A stretch of DNA of 9,387 nucleotides, taken from NCBI GenBank assembly GCA_002341345.1, contig DDNW01000125.1, positions 21,630 through 31,016 on the forward strand, written 5' to 3'. Made by a program: the position numbers and the translations under genes. The first letter of the stretch is position 1. Every line of letters starts with the position of its first letter. The stretch comes from Erythrobacter sp. UBA2510. Its GTDB lineage: Bacteria > Pseudomonadota > Alphaproteobacteria > Sphingomonadales > Sphingomonadaceae. Positions 1 to 4,699 of the stretch are shown here, piece after piece. The notes below the pieces were generated by a model. The model was not told the origin of the DNA, ran no database searches, and worked only from the letters and a program-made list of their open reading frames with translations.

Positions 1-384
1 GGCATGGCCAAGGAATTGCGCGCCCGCGCCAAGGACAACATCACGATCATCGACCGGCTCGATTTCACCGCGCTGCGCCGCGCCTTTGCCGAGGCCCGCG
101 CACTACTGATGACGGCTGAGGAAGATTTCGGCATCACGCCGGTAGAATCCATGGCCTCTGGCCGTCCGGTTGTCGCCTTTGGCCGTGGCGGTGCGCTCGA
201 TACCGTCCTGCCGCAAGAGACGGGCATGTTCTTTACCGAGCAGACGCCGGAATCGCTGAACGAGACTCTGGACGAGTTTGAAAGATTCCTGCCCGACTTC
301 AATCCCGCCGATGCGGTTGCGCAGGCGCAGAATTTCGCGCCGGAAATCTTCGACCGCAAGCTCCGTGCGCTGACCAGCCTCTAG
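1..384 (+). CDS. Glycosyltransferase, GT4-type, C-terminal fragment (5' end outside window)
   Basis: This is the C-terminal part of a retaining GT-B glycosyltransferase; the reading frame is open to the window edge, so the true start lies upstream and the visible ATG at 4 is probably internal. About 127 residues are seen. The diagnostic element is the E-x7-E motif in EEDFGITPVE, followed by SGRPVVAFGRGGALDTV, which matches the nucleotide-sugar-binding C-terminal domain of GT4 (Glycos_transf_1) enzymes. The EEDFGI-P form resembles mannosyltransferase-like members of polysaccharide clusters. The enzyme would transfer a sugar from a nucleotide donor to a growing lipid-linked glycan at the cytoplasmic face of the inner membrane. 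It ends in TAG at 382-384, 11 bases before the polymerase-like gene, so the two are very likely co-transcribed. Donor and acceptor cannot be told from this fragment. Confidence 0.88.
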   Translation, partial: GMAKELRARAKDNITIIDRLDFTALRRAFAEARALLMTAEEDFGITPVESMASGRPVVAFGRGGALDTVLPQETGMFFTEQTPESLNETLDEFERFLPDFNPADAVAQAQNFAPEIFDRKLRALTSL

Positions 385-395
385 GAACGCCAACG

Positions 396-1856
396 GTGAC
401 GCTAACCTTCATCGGTCTGATCCAGCTGATCCTCGGTCTCGCGATCGTGTTGTGGGGTCGACTGCGCACGGCCTTCATCTTCCTGATCGTCTCTGGCCTG
501 TTCAGCGGCTCGGCTGCCGTCGCCCTGCCCGCGCTTGGCGGATCGACCATTCCGCCGGTCTATTTTGCGCTCGGCTTCGTGATCCTGCGTATCGTCGTGC
601 CGCGCGGTGGCTATCTGGGGCTGGTCCCGGAGGCAATTTCGGCGAACAAGTGGTTCCTGCTGTTCACCTTCTATGGCGTTGCCGCCGCCTATGTCGGCCC
701 ACGCCTGTTTGCCGAGGTAACCCAGGTCGCCCCGATGAACGCGCTGAACGCGCGGGGCGCCTTCGATATGGTGCCGCTGCTGCCAACCTCGCAGAACATC
801 ACCGCGCAGGTCTATATGATCGGCTCATTCATGATGGCGCTGTGCGGTTTCATTCTGTGCCGCCGCGAAGGGGGCAAGGACACGCTGATCTCGTCCGCGA
901 TCTTCGTCAGCTGGGCCCATATCGTGCTGGGTCTGGTGGCGATCGCGGTGCGCGGTACGCCGCTCGACGCGTTCCTCGAGCTGTTCCGCAATGGCAATTA
1001 CGTCTACATGGATTCGGTCGCCGGCGGCTTCGTCCGGATCGCGGGTATCTTCCCCGAGACGTCCCTCTATTCGGCCTTCGCCTTCTCCTTCTTCGTGCTG
1101 CATGCGGAGTTGTGGTACCGGTCGATCAGGCCCAATGCGAACGGCTGGCTGGCCTTCGTTCTGGCGCTGATCCTGTTCTTCAGCACCTCCTCGACCGCCT
1201 ATATGGGTCTGTTGTCCTATCTCTTGTTCTTCATGCTGCGCACGGTGATGCTGCCGCATGTCGCCGACCAGATGAAGATGGTCCGCGTCATCATGGCGAT
1301 GGGCGCAATGGTCATTGGTACGGCGATCGTGCTGGCGGTCAATCCGGGCCTGCCCGAAATGGTGTGGGACATGATTCTGGTCATGACAGTCGACAAGAGC
1401 AGCAGCGAATCTGCCGAAGTGCGCCTGATCTGGGCGATGCAGGGCGTCAGGCTATTGTTCGAGACCTGGGGCATCGGTGCCGGGCCGGGTAGCTTCCGTT
1501 CGTCGAGCATGATCACCGCCATGATGGGTTCGGTCGGCGTGATCGGGACGATCGCCTTCTTCGTCTACCTCATGCAGGTGCTCAAGCCGATGCGTCGTTC
1601 GACCTGGGGTCCGTGGAGCGACGATGCGATTTCGGTCGGTGGCGCCTTCGCCTCGGCTGCATTCCTCGGACTGGTACCGATGGTCATCTCCGCGCCGCAG
1701 GCCTATCCCGACTGGATTTTCAGCCTGCTGGCGGGCGGGGCAATCGCGCTGCGCATGTCGCCGCGTTGGGAAGATGGCGCGCAATCGGCTTATGCTATTG
1801 AGGAACCACCGGAATACGCCATGCTCGGCGATAATTCCGGACGCTCCACCGCCTGA
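396..1856 (+). CDS. Polysaccharide polymerase / O-antigen ligase-like integral membrane protein
   Basis: A 486-residue polytopic membrane protein starting at GTG; the AGGA at 383-386, overlapping the previous stop codon, can serve as its ribosome binding site. Hydrophobic segments lie near residues 3-20, 25-46, 53-69, 86-104, 138-155, 164-185, 222-240, 250-280, 296-315, 373-396 and 408-450, so about 11-12 helices are expected. After a helix near 296-315 a hydrophilic segment contains R343, then GIGAGPGSFR (359-368). This fits the large periplasmic loop of Wzy/WaaL-type proteins, where conserved arginines and a P-x-G-x-G-x-GSF-like element occur. The family joins or transfers lipid-linked glycan repeats on the periplasmic side. 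The N-terminal region and the RIAGIFPETS segment (214-223) recall the VpsF group of polysaccharide proteins, a recollection that was not searched. Its place directly behind a glycosyltransferase supports exopolysaccharide, capsule or O-antigen assembly. Polymerase versus ligase cannot be decided here. Confidence 0.82.
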   Translation: MTLTFIGLIQLILGLAIVLWGRLRTAFIFLIVSGLFSGSAAVALPALGGSTIPPVYFALGFVILRIVVPRGGYLGLVPEAISANKWFLLFTFYGVAAAYVGPRLFAEVTQVAPMNALNARGAFDMVPLLPTSQNITAQVYMIGSFMMALCGFILCRREGGKDTLISSAIFVSWAHIVLGLVAIAVRGTPLDAFLELFRNGNYVYMDSVAGGFVRIAGIFPETSLYSAFAFSFFVLHAELWYRSIRPNANGWLAFVLALILFFSTSSTAYMGLLSYLLFFMLRTVMLPHVADQMKMVRVIMAMGAMVIGTAIVLAVNPGLPEMVWDMILVMTVDKSSSESAEVRLIWAMQGVRLLFETWGIGAGPGSFRSSSMITAMMGSVGVIGTIAFFVYLMQVLKPMRRSTWGPWSDDAISVGGAFASAAFLGLVPMVISAPQAYPDWIFSLLAGGAIALRMSPRWEDGAQSAYAIEEPPEYAMLGDNSGRSTA

Positions 1857-1859
1857 AGA

Positions 1860-3038
1860 TCAGGGCTGAAGGGTCTGCGGTGGCAGGCCCATGCGCCGCG
1901 TCTTGCGCGCGCCAAGCGGCGGAAACTTGGCATCGTAGGTATCAACACCAAGCACCTTGAGCAGGTTTTCCGCCCCGACATTCCAGGGCAGCGTAGTGGC
2001 TCGTTCACGCGCCTTGTTCACCCATGTTGCGCGCGTCAGGTCGTCGCCTTCCATCTCGTCCATTGCCGCAGCCCAGCCACCCATGTCGAGCGGATCGATG
2101 AACATCGCGGAACCGGCATAGATTTCGGGGAGGGCTCCGCTCGCAGCGGCAATGACCGGGCAGGAATGCGCCATCGCCTCGCCCGCTGTCAGCCCGAAGC
2201 CCTCGTTGCGCGCAGGCAGGAGGAAAGCCCGCGCATTCCGATAGAGCGCCACCAGTTCCTCGTCGGAAACGCGGCCAAGCCGCACCACCCCGCCCATGGC
2301 CGGGCGAACTGCCCTGCTTCCTTGCCGCCCACTCGCTGCCCCGGCGAGAACCAGCGGCATGCGGCCCGAACGGCGCAGGCCATTGGCCTGCATCAGCATG
2401 CCGATGTTCTTGTGCTCCTCGCGTGCATCGAAGGCGAAGAAATACTCACCCGGCACCAGCCGGTTGGCTTCGAGGACATCGGCATCGGGTGACAGCCCGC
2501 GCAAATGGTCCACCCCGCAATGTACGATTTCGACCGGACGACCGGCCCCGACACCATTCGCCAGCAGGCGCGCGCGCGAATATTTGGAGACTGTCACCAG
2601 ATGACGCGAGTGCTGGGCAAGATGAGGCAGCATGGCGTGATAGGTCTTGCGAAACGCCAGCGGGTAGCTTTCCGGCTCGTCATAGACCTGTGCATCGTGG
2701 ATCAGCACGAGCTGGTTCTCGCGTGTCACGGGGCCCGAATTGCACAGGCTGAGCAAGGTCATCTCGGGCCGGGTCGCCGCCAGTTCGGTCTGCTCCCAGA
2801 CATAGCCCGAATGGCGCGAATGATGGATGCTGCTGTCGTCCGGCAGGTTTAGCCGACGGCGGATGTCCTCATCCGATGGTGCGCCTGCAGGCACCGCAAC
2901 GTCGAGTGTAAAGGGCTCGCACATGCCTTCCGCGCGAACCTTCAACGCTCCACGCACCAGATGCAGTGCAGCGCGATCGACACCGGTCATGGGACGCGTC
3001 AAAAAGCGCCCGTTGAGCAAAAATGCCGGACGGCTCAT
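1860..3038 (-). CDS. Glycosyltransferase family 4 protein
   Basis: A complete 392-residue GT-B glycosyltransferase. The N-terminal acceptor domain begins with LLNGRFLTRPMTGVDRAA (7-24), the TGVxR loop common in GT4 enzymes that start on a nucleotide sugar and a polysaccharide acceptor, and includes LIHDAQVYD (112-120). The donor domain has REEHKNI (206-212) and the E-x7-E motif NEGFGLTAGE (E279, E287), followed by SCPVIAAASGALPE. The motif is slightly unusual, having TAGE where PPLE is common. I chose the ATG at 3038 because the protein matches the family from there; an in-frame TTG at 3101 would add 21 residues (Cys-rich, not family-like). The Shine-Dalgarno sequence is weak. The gene faces the polymerase tail to tail with 3 bases between stop codons and no room for a terminator. 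It probably belongs to the same polysaccharide locus but has its own promoter. The specific sugar is unknown. Confidence 0.9.
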   Translation of the reverse strand: MSRPAFLLNGRFLTRPMTGVDRAALHLVRGALKVRAEGMCEPFTLDVAVPAGAPSDEDIRRRLNLPDDSSIHHSRHSGYVWEQTELAATRPEMTLLSLCNSGPVTRENQLVLIHDAQVYDEPESYPLAFRKTYHAMLPHLAQHSRHLVTVSKYSRARLLANGVGAGRPVEIVHCGVDHLRGLSPDADVLEANRLVPGEYFFAFDAREEHKNIGMLMQANGLRRSGRMPLVLAGAASGRQGSRAVRPAMGGVVRLGRVSDEELVALYRNARAFLLPARNEGFGLTAGEAMAHSCPVIAAASGALPEIYAGSAMFIDPLDMGGWAAAMDEMEGDDLTRATWVNKARERATTLPWNVGAENLLKVLGVDTYDAKFPPLGARKTRRMGLPPQTLQP

Positions 3039-3163
3039 CCAGCCATCGCTTCGGGCAGCACCAAGGGCGCACGTGTCTTTACCGCACGATTTTCCCCGCA
3101 ATGGAAGCGCAAGCCCATCAGCATCACCCGGATATGTCCACGAATTGCCCTTGGGTTCAGACC

Positions 3164-3198
3164 ATTAACCTGCCCTGCCCGACATAAACAGGGTTAAT
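3164..3198. repeat. Inverted repeat ATTAACC / GGTTAAT upstream of the glycosyltransferase gene
   Basis: Perfect 7-base arms ATTAACC (3164-3170) and GGTTAAT (3192-3198) flank 21 bases, 126-160 bases upstream of the minus-strand glycosyltransferase start. A further GTTAAC palindrome lies at 3218-3223. The arms contain TTAAC, the half-site of the alphaproteobacterial cell-cycle regulator CtrA, but the spacing is not the usual TTAA-N7-TTAA. This could be a regulatory dyad or chance. The rest of 3039-3312 shows only a TGCAATTGCA palindrome (3234-3243) and a CAATATTG palindrome (3294-3301) close to the end of the next gene; no gene is seen there. Confidence 0.35.
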
Positions 3199-3312
3199 GC
3201 GCCCCTTCCCCAAAAGAGTTAACGCGGCCGCTTTGCAATTGCATGACGCTTTCAAGAGCGGAATTTGGCATCCGTCACCGACTTCGGACAGCGCAATATT
3301 GTTACAGCAAGC

Positions 3313-3828
3313 CTACTGAAAGCGAACAGATGCACCGCCACTGATCCGACTGAAGCGCCCTTCGGTCAGGTGGTACAAAATGCTCCCACGGGCCTGGAAT
3401 GACTGCCCGCGCCGCAACGACTGGCCAAAGGGGCCACCAAGCACGGTGACCGGCATATCGCGGTGACACAGGTAACCGGCTCGCGCCTGCACAATTATGA
3501 TGCCCGCTTGTGCCGCAAATCTTTCGATCGTGATGGATTCCGCCACATATTCGCGCAGCGCGGCAACATAATCGACGATCTCCTGCCTGCCGACCAGCGA
3601 AGCGCCCTGGACTGCTGCGGATTCCATCGCCACATCTTCCGTAAAATAGTCGGCGAAGGCCGCATCGCCTGCATTGTAGAGCGCCACGTAATTATCGAAA
3701 ATTGTGCGGGAAAATATGTCCTGCCCGGCAGATGACGCCACTTCGTTGGCAAATGCTGCGTCCAGCCAGCCGGTCACGCCGGCCAAAACCGGCACCGAGA
3801 TCTTCAGAGCTTGCCTTCTGGACGCCAT
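3313..3828 (-). CDS. Exported NTF2/SnoaL-like small protein with Tat-like signal peptide
   Basis: A 171-residue protein. The N-terminus has a twin-arginine-type signal: SRRQALK (3-9), a hydrophobic stretch to about residue 22, and a probable AFA|N cleavage after residue 27. This suggests export to the periplasm. The mature part resembles the NTF2/SnoaL-like alpha+beta barrel: an opening helix with YVALYNAGDAAFADYFTED (48-66), then GRQEIVDYVAALREY (80-94), and a final strand pair with RGSILYHLTEGRFSRI (147-162). Such domains bind or isomerise small hydrophobic ligands, but the fold says little about the substrate. Start choice: the ATG at 3828 has AGGGTGG five bases upstream; an in-frame GTG at 3837 sits too close to that site. 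The gene is divergent from the Lrp/AsnC regulator, with 129 bases between starts, which makes it a candidate target. One cysteine (C121) is present. Function is unknown. Confidence 0.75.
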   Translation of the reverse strand: MASRRQALKISVPVLAGVTGWLDAAFANEVASSAGQDIFSRTIFDNYVALYNAGDAAFADYFTEDVAMESAAVQGASLVGRQEIVDYVAALREYVAESITIERFAAQAGIIIVQARAGYLCHRDMPVTVLGGPFGQSLRRGQSFQARGSILYHLTEGRFSRISGGASVRFQ

Positions 3829-3833
3829 GATGC

Positions 3834-3840
3834 CCACCCT
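3834..3840 (-). promoter_or_regulatory. Ribosome binding site deciding the start of the NTF2-like gene
   Basis: On the minus strand AGGGTGG lies five bases before the ATG at 3828. It fixes this start over the GTG at 3837, which overlaps the site. Confidence 0.6.
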
Positions 3841-3847
3841 TACATCA

Positions 3848-3870
3848 TTTGCGCAGAATATCCGCAGAAA
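3848..3870. promoter_or_regulatory. Imperfect 23-base dyad between divergent NTF2-like and Lrp/AsnC genes; candidate operator
   Basis: The left arm TTTnnGCnGA and the right arm TCnGCnnAAA are symmetric about a 3-base centre (14 of the 23 bases match in the reverse complement). The inner CAGAATAT matches the left half of the published Lrp consensus (YAGHAWATTWTDCTR). It lies 20-42 bases upstream of the NTF2-like ATG and 88-110 bases upstream of the regulator's start. A partly similar AATATCACGC occurs at 3906-3915, 49 bases from AATATCCGC at 3857-3865. Binding by the neighbouring regulator is inferred from position and sequence only. Confidence 0.4.
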
Positions 3871-3945
3871 AGCCCCACAATGATTGCTTCTCGCGCAAAA
3901 TCTGCAATATCACGCGGAGTTTCCATCCACCTACCCGCCATTAGT

Positions 3946-3949
3946 GAGG
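3946..3949 (+). promoter_or_regulatory. Ribosome binding site deciding the TTG start of the Lrp/AsnC regulator
   Basis: GAGG is spaced eight bases from the TTG at 3958. The upstream in-frame ATG at 3880 is preceded by GCCCCACA and lacks any such site. Protein family alignment also begins at the TTG. Confidence 0.55.
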
Positions 3950-3957
3950 CATTCGCG

Positions 3958-4455
3958 TTGAAAAACGAACTTGAGAATATTGACCGGACCGACCTGCGTA
4001 TCCTGCGCGCTCTGGTAGAGAATGGTCGCAGTGCTGACGTCACCCTGGGCGAGAAGGTCAACCTGTCCAGCACCGCCGTAGCCCGACGTCGCAAGATCCT
4101 CGAGGATGACGGTATCATTGCCGGTTATGGCGCGATCCTGAACCACAAGAAGCTCGGCTATTCGATCCAGGCATTGGTCCTTATCGAATTGAGCTCTCAG
4201 GAAGAAAGTAAACTGGTGGAGTTCGAGGAGGCGGTCCTTGCCTGTCCGTCCATGTCGTTCTGCAGCTTCATTTCGGGCGAGAACGATTTCATGATGCTGG
4301 TCACCGTCCGGTCGTTCGAACATTTCGACAGCGTGTACCGTTCGGAACTGTCAAAACTGCCCTATGTGGCCAAGATTCGTAGTTCATTTTTGCTTCATGA
4401 AGTGGCGAGTCGTCGAATCGCTCCGGCAATTCTCGATTCCAGTCGGGTGCGTTAG
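3958..4455 (+). CDS. Lrp/AsnC-family transcriptional regulator
   Basis: A 165-residue protein when read from TTG, matching the usual family length of about 150-165. Residues 7-60 form the N-terminal winged helix-turn-helix: NIDRTDLRILRALVENGR, then the recognition-helix region LSSTAVARRRKILEDDGII, then GYGAILNHKKLGYS. Residues 70-145 are the C-terminal effector and oligomerisation domain (RAM/AsnC), with SGENDFMMLVTV (106-117) at the place of the family's G-x-x-D ligand-loop segment. Members form dimers to octamers, bind short palindromes and respond to amino acids or related metabolites. The gene lies between the divergent NTF2-like gene and the TonB receptor operon, 244 bases upstream of the receptor, so it is a likely local regulator of one or both. 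An ATG at 3880 would add 26 residues that look unlike the family and has no ribosome site. The ligand is not deducible. Confidence 0.92.
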   Translation: MKNELENIDRTDLRILRALVENGRSADVTLGEKVNLSSTAVARRRKILEDDGIIAGYGAILNHKKLGYSIQALVLIELSSQEESKLVEFEEAVLACPSMSFCSFISGENDFMMLVTVRSFEHFDSVYRSELSKLPYVAKIRSSFLLHEVASRRIAPAILDSSRVR

Positions 4456-4546
4456 ATAATTACAAACGCAACCGGATCGCCCGCTTGAAGATTCACCGCC
4501 AAAGGTGACTTGGGCAATAGAATCCATGAAGCGAACCCCATAATCG

Positions 4547-4565
4547 TTGCATCTTTTTTGCATCT
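4547..4565 (+). repeat. Tandem direct repeat TTGCATCT, 11-base period
   Basis: TTGCATCT occurs at 4547-4554 and again at 4558-4565, separated by TTT. The 11-base period is about one helical turn. The second copy contains the TTGCAT of a candidate -35 element upstream of the TonB receptor. It could be a tandem binding site at the promoter, or chance. Confidence 0.35.
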
Positions 4566-4588
4566 GGTCGCCGCGTTTGCCCTATAAA
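4558..4588 (+). promoter_or_regulatory. Candidate sigma-70-type promoter for the TonB receptor
   Basis: TTGCAT (4558-4563) and TATAAA (4583-4588) are separated by 19 bases, or by 18 if the -10 is read as CTATAA from 4582. The spacing is slightly long. The predicted leader would be about 105 bases. It is the best promoter-like pair in the 244-base gap 4456-4699. Confidence 0.4.
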
Positions 4589-4599
4589 TCTCCGCAGGG

Positions 4600-4633
4600 C
4601 CCGGACCGGGGAACCAAAAAATATATCCCGGCC
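4600..4633 (+). other. GC-rich dyad and possible hairpin in the TonB receptor leader
   Basis: CCCGGACCGGG (4600-4610) is a perfect dyad around one base. Its right arm, GACCGGG (4604-4610), can alternatively pair with CCCGGCC (4627-4633) across an AT-rich 16-base loop, with one mismatch. This lies in the probable untranslated leader. I recognise no riboswitch class here. The feature may be an operator, a leader structure or chance. Confidence 0.25.
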
Positions 4634-4699
4634 AATCAGGGAACGCCCAGTTTTAGAGTGGGGGAGGATCGACACACCTTGCACATGGGGGGTTGATCC

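Noticed and set aside
452..1492. 346-codon plus-strand frame inside the polymerase gene
   Set aside because: It is an out-of-frame, Arg-rich shadow of a membrane protein with convincing helices.
3039..3101. TTG-initiated 21-residue N-terminal extension of the minus-strand glycosyltransferase
   Set aside because: The extension is not family-like, and homology begins at the ATG at 3038.
4494..4508. TCACC/GGTGA hairpin after the regulator gene as a terminator
   Set aside because: The stem is only five pairs and no T-run follows, so it is not convincing.
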